A stretch of DNA of 64,000 nucleotides from Roseateles_E cavernae (GTDB taxonomy: Bacteria; Pseudomonadota; Gammaproteobacteria; Burkholderiales; Burkholderiaceae_C). Shown here piece after piece: positions 1-7,652 of the stretch. The notes below the pieces were generated by a model. The model was not told the origin of the DNA. It was given only the letters and a program-made list of their open reading frames with translations, and made no database searches. The translations under genes and the position numbers were made by a program. The stretch spans positions 248,001-312,000 of the forward strand of contig NZ_JBDPLH010000002.1 in the NCBI RefSeq assembly GCF_040187885.1. Direction: 5' to 3'. Every line of letters starts with the position of its first letter. The stretch's first letter is position 1.

Positions 1-759
1 GCGAAGATCCTGTCGCCGCTGCCCAGTTTCGTGATGTACGAGATCTCGGCGCGCTACCAGGGCCTGGGCTTTGTCGGCGTGCCGCTGACGGCCGATTTCG
101 AACTCGACGAGGCGGCGATGCTGGCCGCGATCGCGGAGCAGCAGCCGGCCCTGATCTATCTGGCCTATCCGAACAACCCGACCGCCAATCTGTGGGATGC
201 CGGCGCTATCGAGCGCATCATCGAGGCGGCACCAGGCCTGGTGGTGATGGACGAGGCCTACCAGCCCTTTGCCGAGCGCGATGCGATGGGCCTGTTGGCC
301 AGGTATCCGCATGTGCTGGTGATGCGCACGATGAGCAAGTTCGGCCTGGCCGGCGTGCGCATCGGCTATCTGATCGGCCAGCAGGCGCTGATCCAGGAAA
401 TTGACAAGGTCCGCCCGCCCTTCAATATCGGCGTGCTCAATGCCGAGGCCGGGCTGTTTGCGCTGGAGCATGCCGAGGTCTATGCGCAGCAGGCCGAGAT
501 CCTGCGCGCCGAGCGCGAGCGCCTGCTGGCCGAGCTGGCGCAAATGCCCGGAATCCAGCCTTTTCCGAGCCAGGGCAATATGATTCTGGCCAGGGTGGCC
601 GACGCGGCACGCAGCTTCGACGCGATGAAGGCCAGTGGCGTGCTGATCAAGAATGTCTCGGCCATGCACCCGCTGCTGGCCAACTGCCTGCGCATCACGG
701 TGGGCACGCCGGATGAAAACACGGCCATGCTGGCCGCCCTCACAGAGAGTCTGCAATGA
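1..759 (+). CDS. hisC: Histidinol-phosphate aminotransferase, 3' part (HisC)
   Basis: PLP-dependent aminotransferase that converts imidazole-acetol phosphate to histidinol phosphate in histidine biosynthesis (cytosol). The reading frame is open from base 1, so the N-terminal third lies outside the window; 252 residues are visible. The class I/II fold is recognised by YPNNPT, the VVMDEAY strand with its conserved Asp, and SKFGLAGVRIGY, where the Lys codon at 337-339 should be the PLP Schiff-base lysine. Its TGA overlaps the hisB ATG (ATGA), as expected for a translationally coupled his operon. Confidence 0.93.
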   Translation, partial: AKILSPLPSFVMYEISARYQGLGFVGVPLTADFELDEAAMLAAIAEQQPALIYLAYPNNPTANLWDAGAIERIIEAAPGLVVMDEAYQPFAERDAMGLLARYPHVLVMRTMSKFGLAGVRIGYLIGQQALIQEIDKVRPPFNIGVLNAEAGLFALEHAEVYAQQAEILRAERERLLAELAQMPGIQPFPSQGNMILARVADAARSFDAMKASGVLIKNVSAMHPLLANCLRITVGTPDENTAMLAALTESLQ

Positions 760-1355
760 GTACGCCAGAGCGCATCGCCGAAGTCAGCCGCAACACCAAG
801 GAAACCCAGATCAGGGTACGCGTCAATCTGGACGGCACGGGCGAGGCCAAGCTCAACACCGGCATCGGTTTCTTCGACCATATGCTGGACCAGATCGCCC
901 GCCACGGCCTGATCGACCTGGACATCGAGGCCAAGGGCGACCTGCACATCGATGGCCACCACACGGTCGAGGATGTGGGCATCACCTTGGGCCTGGCCGT
1001 GGCCCAGGCCATCGGCGACAAGAAGGGCATCACCCGCTACGGCCACAGCTATGTGCCGCTGGACGAGGCCTTGTCGCGCGTGGTGGTCGATTTCTCCGGC
1101 CGCCCGGGCCTGCAGATGGACTGCAAATTCACCGCTGGCAGCATCGGTGCTTTCGACACCCAGCTGACCTTCGAGTTCTTCCAGGGCTTCGTCAATCACG
1201 CGCTGGTCAGCCTGCATGTCGACAACCTGAAGGGCCATAACGCCCACCACCAGGCCGAGACCATGTTCAAGGCCTTCGGCCGCGCGCTGCGGATGGCGAT
1301 GACCTTGGATCCGCGCAGCGCCGGCGTCATCCCGTCCACCAAAGGCTCGCTCTGA
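756..1355 (+). CDS. hisB: Imidazoleglycerol-phosphate dehydratase (HisB)
   Basis: Monofunctional IGP dehydratase, 199 residues, the usual length for the form lacking the histidinol-phosphatase domain. It dehydrates imidazole glycerol phosphate to imidazole-acetol phosphate. Visible signatures are FFDHMLDQIARHG near residue 33 and the two manganese-binding His clusters, DGHHTVEDVGI and GHNAHHQAETMFKAFGRAL near the C-terminus. The ATG overlaps the hisC stop and hisH begins one base after the TGA, so this is a packed operon. Confidence 0.96.
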   Translation: MSTPERIAEVSRNTKETQIRVRVNLDGTGEAKLNTGIGFFDHMLDQIARHGLIDLDIEAKGDLHIDGHHTVEDVGITLGLAVAQAIGDKKGITRYGHSYVPLDEALSRVVVDFSGRPGLQMDCKFTAGSIGAFDTQLTFEFFQGFVNHALVSLHVDNLKGHNAHHQAETMFKAFGRALRMAMTLDPRSAGVIPSTKGSL

Positions 1356-1356
1356 C

Positions 1357-2004
1357 ATGAGACGTACCGTCGCCGTCGTCGATTACGGCATGGGCAATCT
1401 GCGCTCGGTGTCGCAGGCCGTGCTGCATGTGGCGCAGGACTCGGGCCTGGACGTGGTGATCACCGCCAAACCCGAGGAGGTCTATGCCGCCGAGCGGGTC
1501 GTGCTGCCGGGCCAGGGCGCGATGCGTGACTGCATGCGCGAGCTGGCCGACTCCGGTCTGAAGGAGGCCGTGCTCGACGCCGCCGCGAACAAGCCGCTGA
1601 TGGGTGTCTGCGTCGGCATGCAGATGCTCTTGGACCACAGCGAGGAACAGGACACGCCGGGCCTGGGCCTGATCCCGGGCCAGGTCAGGCGTTTCCGGCT
1701 CGAAGGCCAGATCCAGCCCGATGGCAGCCGCTACAAGGTGCCGCAGATGGGCTGGAACCGTGTGCGCCAGAGCCGGCCCCACCCGATCTGGGCCGGCGTG
1801 CCCGACGAATCCTGGTTTTATTTCGTGCACAGTTTTTATGCGCAGCCGTTAGATGCGCACCACAGCGCGGGGGAAACCGAGTACGGCCTGCGCTTTACCT
1901 GTGCGGTGGCCCGGGATAATATTTTTGCTACCCAATTCCACCCTGAGAAAAGTGCCGCGCTCGGGCTTGCCCTGTACCGCAACTTCCTGCTTTGGAAGCC
2001 TTGA
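1357..2004 (+). CDS. hisH: Imidazole glycerol phosphate synthase glutaminase subunit (HisH)
   Basis: Class I glutamine amidotransferase that supplies ammonia to HisF. 215 residues, normal length. The N-terminus VVDYGMGNLRSV is typical of HisH; the nucleophile is Cys85 in GVCVGMQMLL (codon 1609-1611) and the His/Glu pair of the triad lies in QFHPEKS close to the C-terminus. It acts as a heterodimer with HisF, encoded 0.8 kb downstream. Confidence 0.96.
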   Translation: MRRTVAVVDYGMGNLRSVSQAVLHVAQDSGLDVVITAKPEEVYAAERVVLPGQGAMRDCMRELADSGLKEAVLDAAANKPLMGVCVGMQMLLDHSEEQDTPGLGLIPGQVRRFRLEGQIQPDGSRYKVPQMGWNRVRQSRPHPIWAGVPDESWFYFVHSFYAQPLDAHHSAGETEYGLRFTCAVARDNIFATQFHPEKSAALGLALYRNFLLWKP

Positions 2005-2078
2005 GGACATCCACGTCTTCTTCCCCTGCACTTGGTCTCACCCCTCTTCTCCCCTTTCTCACCACCCCTGCCTCGGCC

Positions 2079-2822
2079 ATGCTGCTGATCCCTGCGATTG
2101 ACCTGAAAGACGGCAAGTGTGTTCGCCTTGAACAAGGCGACATGAATGTCTCCACCACCTTTGGCGAGGACCCCGCCGCGATGGCCCGAAGATGGGTGGA
2201 CGCCGGCGCGCGCCGCCTGCATCTGGTGGACCTCAACGGCGCCTTCGCCGGCAAACCGGTCAACGAACCGGCCATCAAGGCCATCCTGCGCGAGGTCGGC
2301 AGCGAGATCCCGGTGCAGCTGGGGGGCGGTATCCGCGACCTCGACACCATCGAGCGCTATCTCGACGACGGCCTGAGCTACATCATCATCGGCACGGCCG
2401 CGGTCAAGAACCCCGGCTTTCTGCAGGACGCGGCCACCGCCTTCGGCGGCCACATCATCGTCGGCCTCGATGCCAAGGACGGCAAGGTCGCGACCGACGG
2501 CTGGAGCAAGCTGACCGGCCACGAGGTGATCGATCTGGCCAAGAAGTTCCAGGACTACGGTATCGAGGGGGTGATCTACACCGATATCGGCCGCGACGGC
2601 ATGCTGACCGGCATCAATATCGAGGCCACCGTCAAGCTGGCGCGGGCGCTGACCATCCCGGTGATCGCTTCCGGCGGCCTGTCGAATATGGCCGATATCG
2701 AGGCGCTGTGCGCGGTCGAGGACGAGGGCGTCGAGGGCGTGATCTGCGGCCGCGCCATCTACACCGGCGCGCTCGACCTGGCCGCCGCCCAGGTGCGCGC
2801 CGACGAGCTGAGCCGGGGCTGA
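2079..2822 (+). CDS. hisA: ProFAR isomerase (HisA)
   Basis: Phosphoribosylformimino-5-aminoimidazole carboxamide ribotide isomerase, a TIM barrel of the HisA/HisF family, 247 residues from the chosen start. I start at ATG 2079 because the family begins with MLLIPAIDLKDGKCVRL; the in-frame extension back to 1992 overlaps hisH and has no family similarity. Catalytic Asp in AIDLKDG, phosphate-binding loops in QLGGGIRDL and the IASGGLSN segment. A 74-base gap separates it from hisH, the largest in this his cluster. Confidence 0.95.
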   Translation: MLLIPAIDLKDGKCVRLEQGDMNVSTTFGEDPAAMARRWVDAGARRLHLVDLNGAFAGKPVNEPAIKAILREVGSEIPVQLGGGIRDLDTIERYLDDGLSYIIIGTAAVKNPGFLQDAATAFGGHIIVGLDAKDGKVATDGWSKLTGHEVIDLAKKFQDYGIEGVIYTDIGRDGMLTGINIEATVKLARALTIPVIASGGLSNMADIEALCAVEDEGVEGVICGRAIYTGALDLAAAQVRADELSRG

Positions 2823-2829
2823 GCGGGCG

Positions 2830-3603
2830 ATGCTGGCCAAGCGCATCATCCCCTGCCTGGACGTGACCGGCGGTCGCGTCGTCAAGGGCATCAACTTCCT
2901 GGAGCTGCGCGACGCCGGTGATCCGGTCGAGATCGCCGCCCGCTACAACGAGCAGGGCGCCGACGAGCTGACCTTTCTGGACATCACCGCGACCAGCGAT
3001 GGCCGCGACCTGATCCTGCACATCATCGAGGCCGTCGCCAGCCAGGTCTTCATCCCGCTGACCGTGGGCGGCGGCGTGCGCGAGGTGGCCGATGTGCGGC
3101 GCCTGCTGAACGCCGGGGCCGACAAGGTCAGCTTCAACTCGGCCGCGATCGCCAACCCGCAAGTCATCCGCGATGCGTCCGACAAGTACGGCGCCCAGTG
3201 CATCGTCGTCGCGATCGATGCCAAGCGTCGCGCTGATGGTGATTCACGTGGCCAGGGCTGGGATGTCTACAGCCACGGCGGCCGCAAGAACACCGGCCTG
3301 GATGTCGTGAGCTGGGCCAGGCAGATGGCCGAGCATGGCGCCGGCGAGATCCTCTTGACCAGCATGGACCGTGACGGCACGAAGAGCGGCTTCGACTTGG
3401 CGCTGACCCGCGCCGTCAGCGACGCGATCAATGTGCCGGTGATCGCTTCCGGCGGTGTCGGCTCGCTCGACGATCTGGCCGATGGTGTGCAGCAGGGCGG
3501 CGCCGATGCGGTGCTGGCCGCCAGCATCTTTCACTATGGTCAGCACACGGTCGGCGAGGCCAAGGCCTTGATGGCGGCGCGTGGGATTCCTGTTCGTCAA
3601 TGA
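2830..3603 (+). CDS. hisF: Imidazole glycerol phosphate synthase cyclase subunit (HisF)
   Basis: TIM-barrel cyclase that uses ammonia from HisH to make IGP and AICAR. 257 residues, standard length. N-terminal MLAKRIIPCLDVTGGRVVKG contains the first catalytic Asp; VVAIDAKR carries the second. The GGGVR and ASGGVGS loops bind the two phosphates. Its stop overlaps the rsmD start. hisI and hisE, which often follow hisF in betaproteobacteria, are not here. Confidence 0.96.
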   Translation: MLAKRIIPCLDVTGGRVVKGINFLELRDAGDPVEIAARYNEQGADELTFLDITATSDGRDLILHIIEAVASQVFIPLTVGGGVREVADVRRLLNAGADKVSFNSAAIANPQVIRDASDKYGAQCIVVAIDAKRRADGDSRGQGWDVYSHGGRKNTGLDVVSWARQMAEHGAGEILLTSMDRDGTKSGFDLALTRAVSDAINVPVIASGGVGSLDDLADGVQQGGADAVLAASIFHYGQHTVGEAKALMAARGIPVRQ

Positions 3604-4157
3604 GTGAGGTTCGCATCATTGGCGGCCAGTGGAAGCGATCGAAGCTTCCAGTGGCCACCAAGCCGGGATTGCGCCCGACCTCCGACCGAGTGCGCGAAAC
3701 CCTGTTCAACTGGCTGGGCCAGGATCTCGACGGCTGGCGGGTGCTCGATGCCTTTGCCGGCAGCGGCGCGCTGGGCTTCGAGGCGGCATCGCGCGGTGCC
3801 GACGAGGTGCTGCTGCTGGAGCGCGACGCCGAGCTGGCGCGCAGCCTGAAGGCCAGCGCCCTGCGGCTGAAGGCCGAGCAACTGCGCGTCGAGTGCACCG
3901 ATGCCCTGGGCTGGATGGCCCGCTCTGCGCCGGCCCGTTTCGAGCTGGTGCTGCTCGACCCGCCATTCGGCCAGGCACTGTTCCTACCGGCCCTGCACGC
4001 CGCCACGCCGCTGCTGGTGTCCGGCGGCCTCATCTATCTGGAAGCGCCAGAACCGATTGCGGCGCCACCCGAACTGGGGCTCGAAGTCTGGAAATCGGGC
4101 CGGGCCGGGGCTGTTCACTACCAGTTGCTGCGGCGCGGGGATAATCCGGGCGTCTAA
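3600..4157 (+). CDS. rsmD: 16S rRNA (guanine966-N2)-methyltransferase (RsmD)
   Basis: SAM-dependent methyltransferase for G966 of 16S rRNA, acting on 30S subunits. 185 residues. Signature N-terminus VRIIGGQWKRSKLPV followed by LRPTSDRVRETLFNWL, the SAM-binding motif VLDAFAGSGALGFEAASRGA near residue 45, and the catalytic LLDPPFG near residue 117. The ATG overlaps the hisF TGA (ATGA), and coaD follows 13 bases downstream, so it sits between the his genes and coenzyme A synthesis in one transcription direction. The rsmD-coaD pair is common in bacteria. Confidence 0.93.
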   Translation: MSEVRIIGGQWKRSKLPVATKPGLRPTSDRVRETLFNWLGQDLDGWRVLDAFAGSGALGFEAASRGADEVLLLERDAELARSLKASALRLKAEQLRVECTDALGWMARSAPARFELVLLDPPFGQALFLPALHAATPLLVSGGLIYLEAPEPIAAPPELGLEVWKSGRAGAVHYQLLRRGDNPGV

Positions 4158-4170
4158 CCAGGAGCGCCGT

Positions 4171-4668
4171 TTGACCTCTGTGACTGTTCTCACCGCCGTC
4201 TATCCCGGCACCTTCGATCCGATGACGCTGGGTCATGAGGATCTGATCCGCCGTGCCAGCCGCTTGTTCGAGCGGCTGATCATCGCGGTGGCGGCCGGCC
4301 ATCACAAGCGCACGATGTTCACGATCGAGGAGCGCCTGGCGATGGCCCAGGAGCTGTCGTCCAAGTACCCGAATATCGAGGTGATCCCCTTCCGCGGCCT
4401 GCTGCGCGACTTCGTCATCGAGAACGGCGGCAAGGTGGTGGTGCGCGGCCTGCGCGCCGTCAGCGACTTCGAGTACGAATTCCAGATGGCCGGCATGAAC
4501 CGCCAGCTGATGCCCGATGTCGAGACCGTCTTCCTGACCCCCTCGGATCATTACCAGTTCATCTCCAGCACCTTTGTGCGCGAGATTGCCACCTTGGGCG
4601 GTGATGTTTCCAAATTCGTGTCACCCTCGGCGCGCGCGCGTTTGGAAGAGCGCATCAAGAAAGGTTGA
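4171..4668 (+). CDS. coaD: Phosphopantetheine adenylyltransferase (CoaD)
   Basis: Penultimate enzyme of coenzyme A synthesis; transfers AMP from ATP to 4'-phosphopantetheine. 165 residues from TTG 4171, which has AGGAG six bases upstream; GTG 4180 is the alternative start. The nucleotidyltransferase motif is AVYPGTFDPMTLGHEDLI with the TLGH ATP-binding loop, and ISSTFVREIA is the conserved C-terminal substrate loop. The stop lies 11 bases before the ferredoxin start. Confidence 0.95.
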   Translation: MTSVTVLTAVYPGTFDPMTLGHEDLIRRASRLFERLIIAVAAGHHKRTMFTIEERLAMAQELSSKYPNIEVIPFRGLLRDFVIENGGKVVVRGLRAVSDFEYEFQMAGMNRQLMPDVETVFLTPSDHYQFISSTFVREIATLGGDVSKFVSPSARARLEERIKKG

Positions 4669-4679
4669 GTGGTAGTTTT

Positions 4680-4934
4680 ATGGCGCTGATGATCACGGAC
4701 GAATGCATCAACTGCGATGTCTGCGAGCCCGAGTGCCCCAATCAGGCGATCTCGATGGGCGAGGAGTTCTACCAGATCGCCCCTGACAAATGCACCGAAT
4801 GCGTCGGCCATCATGAGGAGCCGCAGTGCGTGGCGCTGTGCCCGGTGGCCTGCATCCCGGTCAACCCGGCCCATGTCGAAAGCCGCGAGACCCTGATGCA
4901 GAAGTATCTGCGGCTGACGGCCCAGGCCGCCTGA
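4680..4934 (+). CDS. YfhL-family 2x[4Fe-4S] ferredoxin
   Basis: Small dicluster ferredoxin, 84 residues. The first cluster motif is CINCDVCEPECP (C-x2-C-x2-C-x3-C). The second is CTECVGHHEEPQC followed by VALCP, with the long 8-residue spacing typical of the YfhL/Allochromatium group rather than clostridial ferredoxins. The start is ATG 4680 (MALMITDECINC), matching family N-termini; an upstream in-frame GTG at 4665 would overlap coaD. Electron-transfer partner unknown. Its stop abuts the stop of the convergent cobC with no base between them. Confidence 0.92.
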   Translation: MALMITDECINCDVCEPECPNQAISMGEEFYQIAPDKCTECVGHHEEPQCVALCPVACIPVNPAHVESRETLMQKYLRLTAQAA

Positions 4935-5477
4935 TCAGACAAGCCGCCAGAGCTCGCCGTAGCGCGGCGCGGCCGGCCAATCGGCGGCCGATGCCGGCGG
5001 CGGCCTGCCCTCCGACACCCAGCGCCTGGCCAGCATCCAGCCGCCGTGGCTGACCACCAGCACCGGTTTCCGCGCCGGCCACGCGCCGGCCCTGGCCAGC
5101 AGTGCATTCAGCGCCTCGCCACCGCCCGGCGCATGGGCGCCGAAGTCCGCACACCAGGCATCGACCTGGGCCCGGCCGATGGCCTGCCAGGGCTGGCCCT
5201 CCCAGCGGCCGAAGTCCAGTTCCAGCAGCGCTGCATCGATCCGATGGGTCCAGCCCCAGCGCCGCAGCCAGGCGCCGACCTCGCGGCAGCGCCGCAGCGG
5301 CGAGCTGTGGATGCAATGCGGCAGGCGCTCGCGCCGGGCCGTGGCCTGGATGCGGCGGGCCAGGCGCTTGGCGCGGCGCCAATGCACTGGCAGATCGGTG
5401 CCGGCGCCGATGCAGCGCCCGGCCGCCCCCTCGGGCCGCGGATGGCGCCAGGCCCAGACGCTCTGGTCTTCAGACAT
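4935..5477 (-). CDS. cobC: Histidine phosphatase, probable alpha-ribazole phosphatase (CobC)
   Basis: Histidine-phosphatase superfamily member, 180 residues. The catalytic His is in WAWRHPRPEG at the N-terminus (the RHG motif is RHP here), and the second catalytic His is in VVSHGGW near residue 143. It starts inside the end of cobS (8-base overlap), and this pairing is the main argument for an alpha-ribazole-5'-phosphate (or cobalamin 5'-phosphate) phosphatase role. The fold alone would also fit other small-molecule phosphatases. Confidence 0.82.
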   Translation of the reverse strand: MSEDQSVWAWRHPRPEGAAGRCIGAGTDLPVHWRRAKRLARRIQATARRERLPHCIHSSPLRRCREVGAWLRRWGWTHRIDAALLELDFGRWEGQPWQAIGRAQVDAWCADFGAHAPGGGEALNALLARAGAWPARKPVLVVSHGGWMLARRWVSEGRPPPASAADWPAAPRYGELWRLV

Positions 5478-6258
5478 GGGCCAGCCAGGCCAGCAGCGCG
5501 GCCAGCTCCACCACCTGCTGGGTCGCGCCCAGGTTGTCGCCGGTATAGCCGCCCAGGCGTCGGTTCAGCCAGGCCTGCATCGCCCGGGTCGCGACGGCGG
5601 CCGCCAGCACGGCCAGGCCCAGCTGCGACAGCCACGGCGGCTGTTGCCAGGCGATCCCCAGGCTCAGCAGCAGCACCCAGAGCAAGGCGGTGAGCAGCGT
5701 CGCGATGCTGGCCTGGGTGGCCAGCGGCTTGGCCTTGGCATGATCCTCATCGCCGGCATAGGGCAGGGCGCGTATCAGCCAGACCGGCGCGGCCCGCGAG
5801 GCACAGTGGGCCCAGACCAGGGCCGTCATCGCCAGCAGCCAGTCCTGCTCCACGAGAGCAAGCAGCACGGCCGCCTTCAGCCCCAGCATCAGGATCAGCC
5901 CCAGCGCGCCATAGCTGCCGATGCGCGAGTCCTTCATGATCAGCAAGGCCTTGTCGCGGCTGACCGCGCCGCCCAGGCCGTCGCAGGTATCGGCCCAGCC
6001 GTCCTCGTGGAAGCCGCCGGTCAGCCAGACGCCGGCCGCCATCGCCAGGCCCACCGCCACGCCGGCCGGCCACAGCCATAGCGCGGCCCACAGCACCAGC
6101 GCGCTGAAAGTACCGACCAGGAGGCCTACCAGCGGGAAATGGCGCGCGCAATGCTGCAGCCACAGCGGCTCGAACCCCACCCAGCGCGGAATCGGCACCC
6201 GGGTGAAGAATTGCAGGGCAATGAAGAACAGACGGAGTTCGTGGAGGACGAGGCGCAT
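5470..6258 (-). CDS. cobS: Adenosylcobinamide-GDP ribazoletransferase (CobS)
   Basis: Polytopic inner-membrane cobalamin synthase that joins AdoCbi-GDP and alpha-ribazole(-phosphate). 262 residues, rich in hydrophobic segments. Family marks: FFTRVPIPRW near residue 18, GFHEDGWADTCDGLGG near residue 80 (acidic metal/substrate motif), and DSRIGSYGALGL. It precedes cobC in a two-gene unit. The nearest other cobalamin gene is cobT, 8.7 kb away, so it is outside the riboswitch-led operon. No convincing riboswitch is visible upstream of it. Confidence 0.95.
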   Translation of the reverse strand: MRLVLHELRLFFIALQFFTRVPIPRWVGFEPLWLQHCARHFPLVGLLVGTFSALVLWAALWLWPAGVAVGLAMAAGVWLTGGFHEDGWADTCDGLGGAVSRDKALLIMKDSRIGSYGALGLILMLGLKAAVLLALVEQDWLLAMTALVWAHCASRAAPVWLIRALPYAGDEDHAKAKPLATQASIATLLTALLWVLLLSLGIAWQQPPWLSQLGLAVLAAAVATRAMQAWLNRRLGGYTGDNLGATQQVVELAALLAWLAHV

Positions 6259-6413
6259 GCGCGGGCGAGAGCGGGAGGCCGGCCGATTATCGTCGGGGCG
6301 CCTGGCGAGTCGCAGCGGCTTCGTTTCTCGGGATTGATGCCGGCCGGGCTCTTGGCTAAGGTGGCGGCCGTGATCAAGCCCTGTCCATCTGCATCCTCAT
6401 GCCGGAGAACCCT

Positions 6414-7118
6414 ATGAAGCCGCCCATTCTCAAATCAAGCCTCCGTCTGGCCGCCGCCGCACTCGCTGTGGCGCATGCCGCCAGCTGGGCCGCCGACGGT
6501 TATGTGACGACCAACGAGGCCAAGCTGGATGCGATCTTCTCGCAGGCCGGTTTTGCGGCTGCCAACAAGATAGACATTCGTTTCAACAGCCAGACAAGCA
6601 TCATCGATGCCAGCCTGACCTCGATCGACAGCTTTGCCGAGTGGAACAAGATGGCCGGGCTGGCCGTCAACCTCGATGCGCCCGTCGTCAATATGTTCTT
6701 TGTCGACAAGGTGCGCTGGTGCGGCGATCCGGGCAGCAATATCGTGGGCTGCGCGGACACGCCCGGCAACCTGATGGCGCTCGACTCCAGCTGGGCGGCC
6801 CATGCGAGCCTCGGCGGCAATCTGCTCGCTCATGAACTGGCCCACAACCTGGGGCTGGGTCATGTGCTGCCGAACAATGGCAGCAATCTGATGAACCCGA
6901 CGCTGTCGACCAGCTTTGCGCTGACCGCCGCCCAGATCACCACCATCCTGGGCAGCGCCCTGGTGCAAAGCGATGCGCAGGGCAAGTTCATCACGATCCA
7001 GCCGATCGCCGTGCTGGCTACCGCGCCGGTGCCCGAGCCCGCCAGCTGGGCCATGCTGCTGTTGGGCGGTGTGCTGCTGGTCGGCGCGACACGCGGGCGC
7101 GGCCTGGGCCAGGCCTGA
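6414..7118 (+). CDS. Small PEP-CTERM-sorted metzincin-like zinc protease
   Basis: 234-residue exported protein from ATG 6414 (GGAG six bases upstream; an in-frame ATG at 6399 lacks such a site). Residues 1-27 form a signal peptide ending near ASWA. The zinc motif HELAHNLGLGH (HExxHxxGxxH) lies near residue 142, followed by SNLMNPT, which fits the metzincin Met-turn. The C-terminus has VPEPASWAMLLLGGVLLVG plus an Arg-containing tail, a clear PEP-CTERM signal for exosortase processing. Thus a cell-surface or matrix-associated metalloprotease. No exosortase is in the window. Its TGA overlaps the next ATG. Confidence 0.85.
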   Translation: MKPPILKSSLRLAAAALAVAHAASWAADGYVTTNEAKLDAIFSQAGFAAANKIDIRFNSQTSIIDASLTSIDSFAEWNKMAGLAVNLDAPVVNMFFVDKVRWCGDPGSNIVGCADTPGNLMALDSSWAAHASLGGNLLAHELAHNLGLGHVLPNNGSNLMNPTLSTSFALTAAQITTILGSALVQSDAQGKFITIQPIAVLATAPVPEPASWAMLLLGGVLLVGATRGRGLGQA

Positions 7119-7576
7119 TGTGGCTGGCCCGCTGGCTGAGTTGCCTGTCGCTGCTGTGGGGCGTCACCCTGGCCGCCGCTGAGCCGCTGCCGCGCCGCGA
7201 TCTGGGCGGTTTCTCGCTGCAGCTGCCGGCGACCGTGGCGCAGCAGGCGGGCGGCATCGACTCGAAAGCAGGCCGGCTGCATGGCGACGGCTTGCTGATC
7301 GACTACGACCTTGGCCTGTACAGCGATCCCCTGCTGAACCGCGACGGCGTCAGCGGCTACGAGGAGAAGCCGGTGCTGGTGGACGGCCGGCCGGCACGGC
7401 TGGTGCGCTGGCGGCAGCAAGACTCGAAGCGCTATTTCATCGGCCTGCACCTGCCGGAGCTGCGCGTGACGCCGATGGGTCCGATCCGGCTGACCCTGCT
7501 GGCTCAGACCAGCGATGCGACCCGGCTTGACGACATCCAGGCCTTGCTGCTGAGCTTGCGCCTGACGAAGCACTGA
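7118..7576 (+). CDS. Small secreted protein of unknown function
   Basis: 152 residues; I do not recognise the family. The N-terminus MWLARWLSCLSLLWGVTLAAA is a plausible Sec signal peptide, leaving a mature part of about 130 residues with no cysteine, and with alternating hydrophobic stretches suggestive of a small beta-rich domain. Translation should be coupled to the PEP-CTERM protease, since its ATG shares a base with that gene's stop (TGATG). It may work with the protease, but this rests only on the arrangement. Confidence 0.7.
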   Translation: MWLARWLSCLSLLWGVTLAAAEPLPRRDLGGFSLQLPATVAQQAGGIDSKAGRLHGDGLLIDYDLGLYSDPLLNRDGVSGYEEKPVLVDGRPARLVRWRQQDSKRYFIGLHLPELRVTPMGPIRLTLLAQTSDATRLDDIQALLLSLRLTKH

Positions 7577-7652
7577 GATCCCGCCATCGCGACTGCAGGG
7601 AGAATGCGCACGCTGATCCGGCGTGAACGGTTTGACGTGCGAAAGGGAAGAG

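Noticed and set aside
6342..6357. B12-box-like sequence AGCCAAGAGCCCGGCC on the minus strand upstream of cobS
   Set aside because: Thirteen of sixteen bases match the box, and the position before cobS is tempting, but the conserved core (CCCCGCAAC) and the GGGAAGG part that should precede the box are missing, and the upstream bases belong to the divergent protease gene.
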